Shown piece after piece: positions 35,594 to 50,600 of a stretch of DNA of 64,000 bases. This DNA comes from Cokeromyces recurvatus (Eukaryota; Mucoromycota; Mucoromycetes; Mucorales; Mucoraceae): contig NW_026251389.1 in assembly GCF_025118155.1 (NCBI RefSeq), positions 124,001 to 188,000 of the forward strand, read 5' to 3'. The position numbers were made by a program, and so were the translations under genes. The first letter of the stretch is position 1. Each line of letters begins with the position of its first letter. The notes under the pieces were generated by a model, which had not been told where the DNA came from, searched no databases, and saw only the letters and a program-made list of their open reading frames with translations.

Positions 35594-37257
35594 CATTTTT
35601 TTATTTTTGTTTTTATTTTTGCTCTCTTCATTTTACCTTTTCCAGCTGATAAAGGACTTTAAGATACTATCATGACATGATAAGACAGCCCCAAATACAA
35701 CATTTTTTTTTGACATGACATAACTAATATAAAATATATAAAACCAATTCTGATCACCACCTCTCCTATTTATTTAATATCAAAATAGAAACATTATATA
35801 ATCAAACGAAGTTGTAAGCATTTACGCAAACTATCAAGAATTAATTGAAGCTACAGTGTTCTCAAGATAAAGAGCATGACAATATTAAAATAACACGGAT
35901 ATATTATTATAAATAATGTAGAATATCCGATAAAAAGGGGGGTTTTGTCTGCACATGTTTTAGTTTTGTCTTTAATTCATTACCTGATTTCCTTTGTGAG
36001 ATAATGCAGGACCTTTTTGTTATGTACGTAAACTAAATAGAAGGAGTAGCAGCCAATCAACAATGATATATTGTTTTATTATTGTATCATATTTAGAGTA
36101 GACATTGGTCTTTCGATCTTTTTTTTTTTTTTATAAAAGAATAATGGGGATAAATATGTATCTATATTTTATTAAATTCACATTTAAACATAACAATTGT
36201 TTTAATAATAGTGTCAGATCTTTGACATTTTTTATGGCTATTACAAATCAACCCTTAATAATGTAACTACAATAAAATGAATCATAAATATCAAGTGATT
36301 ATGAGAAACAAATGTAGCTTTTTTCTCTCTCTTTCTCGATTTATTTTACATTTAAGATCAAATATTCCAACTTCATCTTGGTACTATTTATTGACTAGAT
36401 ACATAGGTGTTTTAAATAACCTTACTACGATATGTGTTGATTTGTGTTGTATTGTAGTGAACTCTTTTGTATATTTGATGCTATTTCAATGGTATTAGAA
36501 TTTCTTTCGGTAAGAAAAAAAAAAATGAGCTTAGCATAAGACCTCCTCATTCATTATATAATTGTTTATATCACTCTATTTGTAATCAATTGAAAATGGC
36601 TAAGAGAAAAAAAAACATGACAAAAGATGTCAGTACTGAAAAAGCATAAGGTATACATTATATAAAAGTTAGTAGACCGTTGTTGCCTACTATCTCTGAT
36701 AATTACTCTATTTTTTTTTAACTACAGCTAAAGTTGTCCATCATACTATTTTGATAACAAGTTATTTTACCATACAAAAAAAAAAAAAAATGAGAAAGAG
36801 AGATGAATTTATTTGATTTGAAACAACTAATAGTAAACACTATCCAGCGTTCCTCAATGAAAACAATCATGTAATCCACCAAGTTCTTACAATCTACAAC
36901 TTTATAAACGATGAATTCACTAGTTCAATTAACAAGATAATGTCATAGATTTAAAACACACACACACACACACACTTTCTTTAGCTGAATATACTGCATG
37001 TTATTATTCATATTCATTCTAACTGTACAAGTCACATCTTGATTAAACACACATCAACTTGTAAATAATTGTGTATGCTACTGCATTTTAAAATTAAATG
37101 TCGTTACTTGCTTTTCTTTAAAAGGAAATTTTGATGAGATGATACTGATTTAGCCATCCTGTTTTTTTTTTTTAAATAAGTACACAGATTATACCATCTA
37201 TTTCTTTTCTTTTTTCTTGATTATATACATATTTATATACCATATATTAAAAAAAAA
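35594..37257. other. Intergenic region with weak coding remnants
   Basis: 1.66 kb. After the Pol III terminator the sequence is AT-rich. Near 36596 an ATG opens MAKRKKNMTKDVSTEKA then stops, and near 36805-36945 a coding-like stretch (NSKHYPAFLNENNHVIHQVL) appears without start or splice support, possibly one decayed gene. A (CA)n repeat is at 36957-36975. The last 100 bp before 37258 is T/TA-rich and serves as the citrate-carrier promoter. Confidence 0.4.
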
Positions 37258-38135
37258 ATGTCACAATCAGAAAAGAAGTCCAAAGACCCAGTGCTCTCAC
37301 TTATATCAGGTACGATTGCGGGTGCAGTAGAAGGGGTAGCCACTTATCCAACAGAATACGTAAAGACGCGCCTACAGCTTCAAGCAGGTGGCCAACTTCA
37401 ACCTGGAGAATTAAAATTCCGAGGGCCTATTGACTGTTTAGTGAGAACGATTCGCACACAGGGTGTAAGTACGATCTATACAGGTGTCTCAGCATTAGCC
37501 ATTGGCAATGCAGCTAAAGCAGGAGTACGATTCCTAACTTACGATCAAATTGCAAATGTCTTGCGAGATAAAGATGGTAAGCTTTCAGGTATACGAAGTA
37601 TGCTAGCTGGTCTAGGAGCAGGCATGACAGAGGCGGCTTTAGTCGTAACCCCCTCTGAAACAATTAAAACCAAATTAATTCATGATCGAAATAATGCTAC
37701 ACATAAATATCAAGGATTAATACATGGTACACGAACGATTATAGCTGAGGAAGGCCTTGGTGGTATCTATCGTGGGCTAGGCCCTGTGATGGCAAGACAA
37801 GGAGCGAATAGTGCTGTTCGATTTAGTTGTTATTCATACTTTAAATCAATGCTTCAGAACTGGCGAGAGAAGGATGATGAACCTTTACCATCCACACACA
37901 CATTTGTAGCTGGAGCCTTGGCTGGTATTGTTACTGTCTATTCAACTATGCCCTTAGATGTTGTCAAGACACGAATGCAAGGCTTAGATGCTAAAACATT
38001 ATATAAAAATTCAGTAGATTGTTTGATAAAGGTTGTAAAGCAGAATGGTGTATTCTCATTATGGAAAGGAACAACACCTAGACTAGTTAGACTTATTGTA
38101 AGATTTATTTATTATTTATCATTTTATGTATATAT

Positions 38136-38166
<31 letters not shown>

Positions 38167-38262
38167 GTCTAATATGATCTTTTATTATCATAGTTCTCTG
38201 GTGGCATCGTTTTTACTGTATATGAAAAAGTATACCAAGCATTAGAATTTGTAAAGAATTAA
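37258..38262 (+). CDS. CTP1: Mitochondrial citrate/tricarboxylate carrier
   Basis: Exons 37258-38097 and 38194-38262 give 302 aa. Three mitochondrial-carrier repeats, each with a PxxxxK/R signature: YPTEYVKTR, TPSETIKTK and MPLDVVKTRMQG. The second is followed by the GLGPVMARQGANSAVRF block diagnostic of citrate carriers; GVRFLTYDQI and GAGMTEAALVVTPSETIKTK also match. It exchanges matrix citrate for cytosolic malate across the inner membrane, supplying acetyl-CoA for lipid synthesis, a strong flux in oleaginous Mucorales. The intron contains an (ACATAC)n repeat. UVSSA begins 122 bp downstream on the same strand. Confidence 0.95.
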
Positions 38263-38384
38263 TTTTTATTTTTATATATATGCTATATTTTGATCCAATA
38301 AGATAATAATAAAAAATGCATTAATTTACAAGTATTTTTTTTTTTCTTCATTTATAAAACTGCGGCATTATTTCTCTCTTTATA

Positions 38385-41094
38385 ATGGAGACCATAGATG
38401 TTAGAGAGAAGCTTGCACGATTAATAAAAGAAATTACAGAAACAGGTGAATGGGTATTAGATTTACAAAAGCTAAAGGTGAATAATAATGATAATAATAA
38501 AAAGACAAGTAAACATAATTAAATGTTGCAATAATATATAAAAGATCATAAAATCATTTTGTAAAAAATCAAATGTCCATGTTGAAGTCACATTTGAATG
38601 CATCATGTCACAATTAAAAAAAAAGCATGCACAGGTATGCTTATATATATATATATATATATACATATATACATACATACATACATACATACAATGTAAT
38701 AAATGGAAGCTAGTAACATTTTTTGCTTATATAAGATTCGATATTCTTGTTTACAATTGATTGAGCAATTATTCGAACGTTCGAAACATTTTCGAGAACT
38801 CTTGACAGAAGATTTTCCAGTCTTTACACAGTTAACAATTGGCTTTCATGATAAAAAGCTTCCTCCACCAGCACAAGTAGCTATGAAATTAAAAGAATAT
38901 GCAATTGCACTTATTAAATCTTGGCTAACACATTATGGTGAAAGATATCGTCAAATTGACATTGCATATGAATTTTTGTTGAATAATGGTATTTTGAATA
39001 CAGAAGGTGAATCATTAGCTAATATTCATACAAGCAATCGAAATAAATCAAATACTGAGGTAGCATAGCATAGCATAGCATAGCATAGATTATAAATCGT
39101 AATTATTATTTATATTTATGGTGTAGGCAAGGAGAAAAGAAAGTCAATTAAATCGATTTGAGCTATTAAAGGCTGATGTGGACAATCATCTAGAAATCAT
39201 TCAAGATAATTTGACAAGAATGGAAGGATGCTTTGAGATTTTAATACCAAAGAATGATCTTATAATGGACGATGGGACTGCTATAGATTTTGATGCGTTA
39301 TTAAAGGGAGAAAGAATAATAGAAAACGAAGCAGAAAATCCTGATACATACAAAGATGTAAAGTATATGCATTAAAGTCATAAAAAGATATTAACTTGTA
39401 TCTACAGAGTATTTTATCTCATGGATTAGGCTCAAATAGATATAAGATTACAATCGACATGTCCGAGGATTCCTTATTAGAAGACATAAAGGAAACATAT
39501 GAAAACAAGATTATTTTTGATGAATTGAGAGAGGCATATAGCATTTTAATGACAAAGCACATGAATCAACTAAATACATGGTTAAATACACTTATCAGAA
39601 TGGATGCCATGCCAGTAAAAAAAAAAAAAAAATCAGTGTAGTGTAATGTAATGTAAAATAGACTTATTCTTTATTTTAATAGAATAAAATTGAAAAAGAA
39701 AAGATAGTAAAAGAATTAGTTAGCCTAAAGGCACAAGCTACAGAAGATATAGAAAAGGCAAAATTATTAAAAATCGAAATAATTCCACAAGAAGAAAGAA
39801 AAAAGCTTGATATGACAGATATTAAAGAAGAAGAAGACGAAGACGATGAATTTGAGGATGAGTTATTTGAAGAAATAGACTTGCATCAGACGAAATCTAA
39901 AAGAGATGAAAATACACTTAATAGTTCAAAATTACCTCCATTACAACGCATTTTCCCTTTATCTTATGAGCCAAGCATGATGGAAGATGTCACTTATAGT
40001 GGTCCACCCATGATACAAAATAATGATATAGAGTAAATAATTGAAGTGGCAAGAAAGAGATAAAACTTGTTTCTTTTTTTTAAAAAAAAAGACTCAATAT
40101 TTTTATTGATATACATAGGACAAAAGAACTAAGAGATAAAGGAAAGCAAAAATCAAATCCAGAAAGAGAAGGTTACTTAAACACATGAAAATCATTTTAT
40201 TAAACTAAAAATATTTTGTTTTTATATGTGTATGTAAATAGAATTATTAAAGCGTGCACCAGTAGTTGAGGTAATAGCATTATTTTTAACTATTCTTATT
40301 CATCTTCTCTTTGGCAAATGATAACTTTTATTTTATTTTTAGTGGGGAGATGACTTATATTATTGGGACAAAAGAAATGTTCAATTTAATACAAGTGGCA
40401 TAGGTAAGTAAAATTTTATTTTTAGACTTTACATATTCATTTATTATTGTAACTATTAGAACGAAATCATCGATTTATGGGTGTTGGGGAAGGAGCAAAT
40501 GAGATTCCTGATCAATTACTCGATCAACTTCGTAAACGACCCATTTATTATAAATCAGAGGAAATAAAAGAGCTACAGGTAGGTATATAACTACAACTGT
40601 ATACATATCTTTTGTACTTGTACTTATATGCATGTCTATATATTAAGGCATGTAAACACCCATTACGCAATGGTGGTCTTTGTCCTAGAAAAGATCTTGT
40701 TACTTGTCCATTCCATGGACGTATTGTACCCCGAGACGATATGGGTAGACCAGTTAATAAAGAAGACACATTATCTGATAGTCAGTCTCCAACTTCTAGT
40801 ACAGTTGAAGATGAAACAGTATATAGACAGCACTCTAAGAAGCCTGATCCTGAAATCATGAATAATCTATGGGAACTCTTACAGGATCAATCCGGGAATA
40901 TAAAAAGAAAGAAAGGCTGCAGACCAATAAAGAAAAAATCTGCACTTATTAATGTAAAAAAGAAACCAAATACAAGTTATAGTCGCTTGGAACGTCAAAT
41001 AAGTTCAACCAAGAACAAAAAAATGGTAGAGGAGGCAATAGAATATGAACGAGAAATGAAGGCGCGTAACAAAGAAGCTAATAAGTGGCGTTGA
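38385..41094 (+). CDS. UVSSA: UVSSA, UV-stimulated scaffold protein A homologue
   Basis: Eleven exons: 38385-38477, 38545-38634, 38736-39059, 39127-39357, 39408-39614, 39683-40032, 40119-40171, 40242-40270, 40343-40403, 40460-40578 and 40648-41094; 667 aa (animal form about 709). The N-terminal VHS-like domain (about 1-145) includes RYSCLQLIEQLFERS. An acidic patch with aromatic residues (EDDEFEDELFEEIDL, about 370-385) resembles the motif by which UVSSA binds the TFIIH p62 PH domain. The C-terminal DUF2043 has WGDDLYYWDKRNV and the metal-binding CKHPLRNGGLCPRKDLVTCP then FHG. UVSSA acts in transcription-coupled nucleotide excision repair at stalled RNA polymerase II. Baker's yeast lacks it, so its presence fits an early-diverging fungus. 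Confidence 0.95.
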
Positions 41095-41349
41095 CTTATT
41101 TTAATAAACTAAGCATATATATAAAAAAAAGAGCAAACAATACTTTCTTTAAACATATTCTTCTTGTTAATTCTTCCTATTTACTATAACAGTGAAACTA
41201 TTTTTATGGTTAAATGAAATAATGTAACAATAGAAATTCTTTATATTACGTAATAAAAATCAACAAAATATATGACGACATTAAATCCAATACTTGTGTA
41301 TATAAATATTTTATTTATTAATTTTAAAGGGAATATATTAACTAATATA

Positions 41350-42574
41350 TTAAGCTGCTGTCGTAATTCCAACAGATTGTCTTCTGAATTTAAGATTAGG
41401 AAGTATGGGCTCAAATAATTCTGGTAAAATTTGAGGTAAATCATAAATATCTTCTATTTGATAATCACCATGATTTGATTTGGATGCATCATCAGCAAGA
41501 TGAATAGTAGTCCATCCCATTTTCTATATATATATTTAGAATTATTAGTTTCAATATTTCATTCACAATAATAATAATATGATGAATTTACTTGTGCAGC
41601 ATCAATGTTATTTGCAGAGTCATCTATAAAGTAGCACTGTTTAGGATCCACGGCACCCGCATCTTTCATAGCTCTAAGGAAAGCAGCAGGTTCTAAATTT
41701 CAAAAGTATAAGGATCTGATATTCTTACATTTGTGATAATGTGCTTACCTGGTTTACAGTTAAAATCAGGTAACAAATAATTGGTATAAATTAATCCTTT
41801 TTATGGCAGAGTGTTAGTTATCCTGTTTATGTATATATATACACGTATTTCCTTTTACCATCGAATTCATTTTCAACGCCTAATAGCTTTAAGCATCTAA
41901 CGGCATGCTGTAGATAAGTGTTAATATTACAAATATTACTTTTGCTGTTGCTTATATTATACTTACGGGTCTATAAGCATTAGTGAATACCCACTTCTTA
42001 CAGTTAAGTTTTTGAAGCATTTTTATCAATTCTTCATCTTTTGTAATTAAACCGTCTAAAGGTAACGATTGATCAACTTTTATATCTAAATATGTGTATA
42101 AAACTATATTAGTCTACTATCTAATACACCTTTTGATAACCAAAACAAAAAAAAAAAAGAGCCTTTACCATAATCAAGTGGATCGACGCTATATTCTTTT
42201 TGAAGACCTCTTAAGGATAACCCATATTGTTGTTGGTATCTTTTTTGCAAAGGGACAACTAACACAAAGACAGTTAGCAAATTTTGTTTGAATTTTAAAT
42301 AAATCAAAAACTCACCTTGGTCAACAGGAATTCCGACTTCATGTACAAAATAGTCTTGAATTCTATGTATTACAAAGAAGTCAGTTACTGTGGTAGTTAC
42401 GGGTAACCGTATAATTAGTTACTTTAGTCTCATTAGTGAAAGAATATGTAGATCTTTATTCTATCAATGTGTATATAAACAAGATGCATTAGAATCCAAT
42501 ATTATTTCTTAATAATTGTTATTTACATAAAGACAGTTATCTAAGTCAAAGAAGAAGATAGGCTTCAATGTCAT
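41350..42574 (-). CDS. HAD-superfamily pyrimidine 5'-nucleotidase (Sdt1/Phm8-like)
   Basis: Nine small exons: 42574-42527, 42460-42423, 42362-42316, 42258-42169, 42085-41967, 41907-41859, 41796-41749, 41692-41592 and 41523-41350; 237 aa. Motif I is FFFDLDNCLY with the nucleophilic Asp; the cap has IQDYFVHEVGIP; motif II is WVFTNAYRPH; motif III lysine in CKPEPAAF; motif IV is CYFIDDSANNIDAA then KMGWTTIHLAD. Sdt1 and Phm8 hydrolyse pyrimidine nucleoside monophosphates or lysophosphatidate; which applies is not decidable. Exon 2 (38 nt) was placed by frame and by the NKDLHILSLMRLK fit to the family; other boundaries are firm. Confidence 0.87.
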
Positions 42575-42978
42575 TCTAATTGTAAAATATTAGTTAAAAA
42601 AAAAATTATTAAAAACAAAAAGCCCTTTTTTCCTTATTTTTCCTTTTTTATCCCTCCTTTTTTTTTTCTTTTAAAATTTTAGCTCCGCATAAGCTAAAAC
42701 TTTCTTCCCTGAATAAAACATAGTAATATTGTTTGAGATTCGAGTTTAATTATTGAACCTTTTTAAACCAATCAACTTATAATATGAAAGACAATATTAT
42801 TTTAGCTCTAATTATTTCATATTATTAACTATGACATCCATTTAAAAAAAGAAAAATTGTTGAACCAGAGAAGCAGAGAGGCTTGTAGATAGTTACTACT
42901 GTTATTGTGAAATTAAGTGGTTGAGTCCTTATAGACGCAAACACATGATTGACCAGCGGTATTATTGAGTAGAAGAAG

Positions 42979-43016
<38 letters not shown>

Positions 43017-45329
43017 TTAGATTCGAATTAAAAAGGAACCAACTGATGATTGCAAGCGCAAACGACAGTGTAATTGGAGAAGTTTAATAGAATCATTTTT
43101 TTTTATTTAAAAAGATATTTTCGTCTATAAAATTGGTAAACCACATATCGTGTTTTCACGTCGTTTTCTTTGATTATTTCACTCAAGTTGTCTACAGGAA
43201 ACAATTTAAAGATTGTTTGGGCAAAAGCAACGATTATTTTCTTTTTTTTTTTTTTTTTTGTAAACTTGTTATGCATTGAGCATCCAAGTCACTTTTAGTA
43301 GAATTATATCGACACTAGAGTTGATTATTTGAATAAAACAATAAACTTCTTTCCCTCTCCCGTTTTACGTCTTTACTCTGAAGAAGATTAAAGTTAGATA
43401 ATGTTATGTCAAAAAAAATTTATACTACTGTGATATCAATATACTTGTTATTTACTTAGTTTGATGATGATCGCTTTATTAAAATAAAATAATTATGAAA
43501 TAATGGTAATAAAAGAGTATTGACTACTCACTTTTCCTAATTATATATTATCTTTAAAGAAAATAAAAGGAAATGAGTGAGAAGCAATACTTATAGAGAG
43601 AGGGAAGGTTGATTAAAGACGTAGCAAAAGTTTTGAATGAAAACATCAGTCTTTTTTCGAGATAGACTGTGCTTCTAATAAAATCAAGAAAATGGTAGTA
43701 ACAACGAGGCTGCAAATATTTCTAGCTTTTCCCTTACTTTTCTAAGATCAATCCAATAATAAAACAGTTTTCAGTAGCTAATGTAAGACGTAGCTATTCT
43801 AGTAAAAAAGAAGAAACGAAGGACAACAAGAGTGAATGAGGCTTATAATAATATCTCATAAATAAAATGAACTTATACAAGACATACGTGTTAGATTGTA
43901 AGATATGATTTTTTTTTATTTATTTATTTAAAAAAGGAGATGAAAAATGATGTTTTGGCCAAACCAAGTCTTCTGTCTTTGGTAGTGGGAACCACGAACC
44001 ATGAACCCAGCTAGAATATCTGTCTTCTTGTTGAGACAGACCAGAAGAGGTAATGGAAAGTTCATCATCGCTTTCATCGTGGTGACCTTGGCTGATACTG
44101 CCAGCAATCCATCGATTTTTTCTTAATTTCATTGTTGTTCTCCATAATAATATAATTATTACAGTTGGACATAGCCATATTTCTTATATCCGACAACCGT
44201 TCAAGCAATGTACGAGCTTTACAAATATCTCCTCCACAGGTTGCCAATCGCAGGGAACCTAAGTGGCTTGCAACATTTAAACCGTTTTCAACAAGTCTTA
44301 ATTGCTTTATTTAGCCCTCTACACCAAATATCTGGATGCATTGCCCTTTTATTTTATTTTATTTTATTTTTTAATACTGAATATTCTTCAAAACGCTTCA
44401 ACTAACTGTATCCTATATAAACATAAAATGTGTTCTATTTGTGATTATAACAACTAATTGAAATGAAGGATAGAAGAGGTCTTCTGGTATCTCGCTTTCT
44501 GTTCTGTAATAATTTAGTTAGAAGGTATAGTATCTATTTGCCTGACTACACATTTTTCAAGAAAATGACTAGTCTATTTTAAGACTTCAAAAATTTAAAT
44601 AATCACTTTTTGTTTAACAATTATTATTAGGCACGCTTACTAACTGGATACAGAATACAAGTAGATTTTAATACTTCTGTTTATATATCTATTGAAATGA
44701 ATAAACAATGCTGTGTACTTGATTATTTCCATAAATCAAAAATCATTGACTTTTGGCATGAGGAAAACTTGTACTGAGCAAAATACAAGGAAAAAAAAAA
44801 CTTAACAAGGCTGATACAAATAGTTTCCTTCTGTACTGCTTACCTATTAAAGTAACAATTGTCGAGGTATCTGATTCAACTCCAAATTGTCATGTCTTCA
44901 CAAGTTTCGACTAATCAAGGTGTCAGTTTCGAATTTCATGTACAGTGCCAGATATACAATGCCTTTTTTTCTCTTCTTTTACTTTCGTTTATGCTCTACC
45001 ATAAACACAGTGCTGTTATCTGATAATATAAGAAATATGTACCATACTGCTTTTATTTTAGATCTTTTAATTGATGCCTTAACAATTCTTAATAGTCAGC
45101 AATACAAAACAGGAAATTAAAATCTTTACGCTTTTTTTTATTTTTTATTTTTTATTATTTTTTATTCACTGCTATTACAGTTTCATGATTGATATTGCAA
45201 TCAAACATTGATATTTTATAACAAAGAGTTTATTTTATATCTATTAAGTTCTTGATTTTGGCGTAGTAGCTCATCATCCATTCTACATTCAATCTCAGAT
45301 CATCTCAAATTTTTTTTTCCAATGGTTAA
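42575..45329. other. Intergenic region, nothing firm
   Basis: 2.75 kb, very AT-rich. A T tract (42980-43015) ends in GTTAG and is followed by a short coding-like stretch (IRIKKEPTDDCKRKRQCNW, 43021-43115) that ends in a stop. A small minus-strand ORF lies at 43920-44132. Nothing else supported. Confidence 0.45.
43920..44132 (-). CDS. Small uncharacterised ORF (possible gene or remnant)
   Basis: 70 codons from MKLRKNRWIAGSISQG to SSPFLNK. The residue mix (HHDESDDELS; SSWVHGSWFPLPK) is protein-like and not the Phe/Tyr/Ile noise of other ORFs in this AT-rich sequence. It is bounded by stops and has no recognisable partner exon. Could be a short real gene, a terminal exon or a fossil. No family recognised. 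Confidence 0.3.
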   Translation of the reverse strand: MKLRKNRWIAGSISQGHHDESDDELSITSSGLSQQEDRYSSWVHGSWFPLPKTEDLVWPKHHFSSPFLNK

Positions 45330-45394
45330 AACGCTGTATAAGGGAACTCCTACCCCTTCCATAGAAAACCCTACCCCAAAAGTCAATGACGTGT
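45319..45394 (+). promoter_or_regulatory. LPD1 promoter elements
   Basis: About 90-165 bp upstream of the LPD1 ATG: a CCAAT box (45319-45323), two identical CCTACCCC motifs 21 bp apart (45349-45356, 45370-45377), and TGACGTGT (45387-45394), a CRE/bZIP-like core. CCAAT boxes bound by the HAP complex drive respiratory genes in fungi, which fits this gene. The role of the repeated CCTACCCC is inferred from repetition only. Confidence 0.45.
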
Positions 45395-45483
45395 GACTCA
45401 AATTTAAGAGTATTTTTTATCTTCCCCAGATATCGTCCATATTTTCAGGTTTTTCCCCGCTTTTTTTTCTTCCAAGATACATT

Positions 45484-47358
<1,875 letters not shown>

Positions 47359-47556
47359 AAGCCCAAATATAAGATCATCTTTCCCTTTAAAATCTTCATT
47401 TTCTTTAATATTAAAGTACTCTAATACTATGTAAAACACCTCTTTGAAAAAAAAAAAAAATTAGACTTTTTTTTTTACAGTTTCTATGTCTGGTTTTTTG
47501 GAAGTGGGGAGTGTAAATTTTTAAGATAGTCTGACATTTTTTTTTTTTTTTTGGCG

Positions 47557-47564
<8 letters not shown>

Positions 47565-47611
<47 letters not shown>
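47565..47611. repeat. Poly-T tract upstream of MSH2
   Basis: About 47 consecutive T, ending 36 bp before the MSH2 ATG. It lies in the 290-bp gap between LPD1 and MSH2. Long poly(dA:dT) tracts exclude nucleosomes in fungal promoters, so it may serve as promoter; this is inference. Confidence 0.6.
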
Positions 47612-47647
47612 CCTTTTTTTACGCGAATTTTGCTTTTTAAGATAGAC

Positions 47648-50600
47648 ATGAGCCTTACTGAAACCACTGAAGAATTGCCTGATGTTGGTAATTTGGTTTA
47701 TTATTTGATCTTTTTTGTTTTTTTTGTTTTGTTTATTAAATTACATAATAATATTCCATAATAGGAAAACCTGAACAACAAACATTTGTTAATTTCTTTA
47801 GATCGTTAGATCCTGTAAATTATTTCATACATATCTGTCCTTCAATTAAACTAACGATTTCTATTTGTTAGACAGATGAAGGCACAATTCGATTATTTGA
47901 ACGTGAAGCGAATGAATCACCTTATTATACTTTTCATGGTGATGATGCAAAATATATAGCCGAGAATGTATATAAAACAACTTCTGTTATTCTATATTGG
48001 TCTGGTAATAAATATATATATATATATGGATATAGATAGATCTATATACAGAAGGATCATGACTTAGATTATATTAGGTGATAGCTCAACAGGTCTACCA
48101 ACAACAAAATTAACCAATAAAGCAGCAAAAGCGTTTTTAAGAGATGCTTTACTTAACAAGCAACTAAAGATTGAAATCTGGAAACAGAATAGATTAGAGT
48201 GGCGATTGATTCATAAGGCCTCACCAGGTAATTTGCAATCAGTTGAAGACTTTTTATTCTCAAGTGCGCAATTGACTTCTGCACCTGTTGTGATTGCTGT
48301 TAAATATAGTATCTCTGGTGAAAACAAGGTAATTGCTTGTTTGTTTAAGGATTATCTTTATTTACACTTACTTTGTAGACAGTGGGTGTTGCCTATGCAG
48401 ACACGACTACGAATCAATTAGGCGTAAGTCAATTTATTGATAATGATCTTTATTCTAATTTAGAGGTAATGAAATACAGATGAGTAGATAAATAGATAGA
48501 GAGAGATAGATCTATCAATGTATTCTAAACCTTTGCTTTACATTGTTAGTCTTTAATTATTCAATTGGGTGTAAAAGAATGCTTGCTATTATCTACTGGA
48601 AAAGAAACAAAAGATTATGAAGCAATAAAGATCAAAAGTCTTCTTGATCGCTGCAATGTTGTTACAACTGAAAGAAAAAAAAGTGATTTTGACCCCAAAA
48701 ACATTAACCAAGATTTAAATCGATTATTGGGTGATGAAGTCTCAGTTAAAGCACTACGTAAGTATTTGCAAAACGATAGAAATTTCTTTATTTTACTAAC
48801 TAACTTATTTAGCTGAATTTGAGTTGAAAGATGCCATGTCCTCTTGTGCTTGTGTTCTTAAATATTTGCAATTGTTGGAAAATGAAAATAACTTTGGAAA
48901 ATATACGTTAAGACATCATGATCTATCACAATACATGAGGTTAGATGGGCCTGCTTTACAAGCCCTCAATCTTTTACCAACAGCCCAAGATGGACCTAAT
49001 AAATCAACTAGTCTTTATGGTTTATTGAATAAATGTAACACAGCTCAAGGAAGTCGATTATTTGCTCAATGGCTAAAGCAGCCTCTTTTAAATATAAACG
49101 AAATAACTAAAAGACAAGATATCGTTCAAGTATTTTTTGATGATACAGAGTTACGACAATCTCTTCAAGAAGATCATTTAAAACATGTACCTGATTTACA
49201 TCGACTATCTAAAAGATTACAAAACAGAACTAGTAATTTACAAGACGTTATTCGTATCTATCAAATGGTGATTCGTTTACCGGCTCTTTTACAGTGCTTG
49301 GAAGCTAGACCATGTCCTGATCCTAAAATGGCTACCTTAATTGAAGAAACATATACATCAAAGATTAAAGAATATGCAAGTCATTTACAAAAATTGGAAG
49401 AATTAGTAGTAACATCCATTGATTTAGAGGCATTAGAAAATCATGAATATATTATCAAGGCAGAATTCAATGAAGATCTACTTGGTATAATATCTAAACC
49501 TTATTCATATTGTGTATTAATTGTTTCTTTCTTTTATTTCATGTATAGCATTACAAGCTGAAATGCAATCGATCAGTAATCAAATGAATAACGAATATGT
49601 AAGAGTATGTGACAAGCTAAATTTAGAAATGGATAAAAAATTGAGATTAGAGAAACACAGTTTATACGGTCATTGTTTCCGTATTATTGGTCGTAGTGAA
49701 TCATCTAGATTACGTAATAAAGCTGAATATATAGAATTGGCAACTCAAAAGGCAGGCACATTTTTCACAACAGCTAAGCTTAAAGGTTTAAGTGATAGAC
49801 ATAAAGATTTATCATTTCAATATGATGATAAGCAAAGACAATTTGTTAAAGAAATTATAGATATTGTTGGTAAAGTACAAGAGATGAATTGGGGGGTTAA
49901 ATTATACTTACATATTATAATAAATTCTAGCAACATATTGTCCTGTATTGGAATCTCTTAGTGCAGTCCTTGCTCATATGGATGTATTGATTAGTTTTGC
50001 CCATGTATCAGTTATGGCACCTATACCTTACATCAGGCCTACCATGTATCCATGTGGTAAATATACATACTATAAATATATATATATGTGTATGTATAAT
50101 GAAAATACTAACATTCAATTTACAGGGCAAGGTAACGTAATATTAGAAGAAGCACGTCATCCTTGTTTAGAAGTTCAGGATTATGTAGCATTTATTCCTA
50201 ATAATGTTGAAATGTTAAGAAGTAAAGTAATATAGTAGATACATGTATGAATAGATTATTATATTTACTTTTATTATGTAGATTCATCTGAATTTCAAGT
50301 CGTTACTGGACCTAATATGGGTGGTAAATCAACTTATATTCGTCAAGTAGGAGTGATTGCATTAATGGCTCAAATTGGATGTTTTGTTCCCTGTACAAGT
50401 GCAAGCTTATGTATATTTGACTCTATCATGGCACGTGTAGGTGCAGGTGATAGTCAACTGAAAGGTGTATCTACTTTTATGGCAGAAATGCTGGAGACGA
50501 GTACTATTTTGAAAGCAGCTTCACGTAATTCATTAGTTATCATTGATGAATTAGGTAGAGGCACGAGCACATACGATGGTCTTGGTTTAGCTTGGGCTAT

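Noticed and set aside
36957..36975. (CA)n repeat as a regulatory element of the citrate carrier
   Set aside because: A short microsatellite about 280 bp upstream with nothing to tie it to regulation.
38472..38690. Minus-strand ORF between UVSSA exons
   Set aside because: Overlaps UVSSA exon 2 and a TA/CATA repeat; composition is low-complexity.
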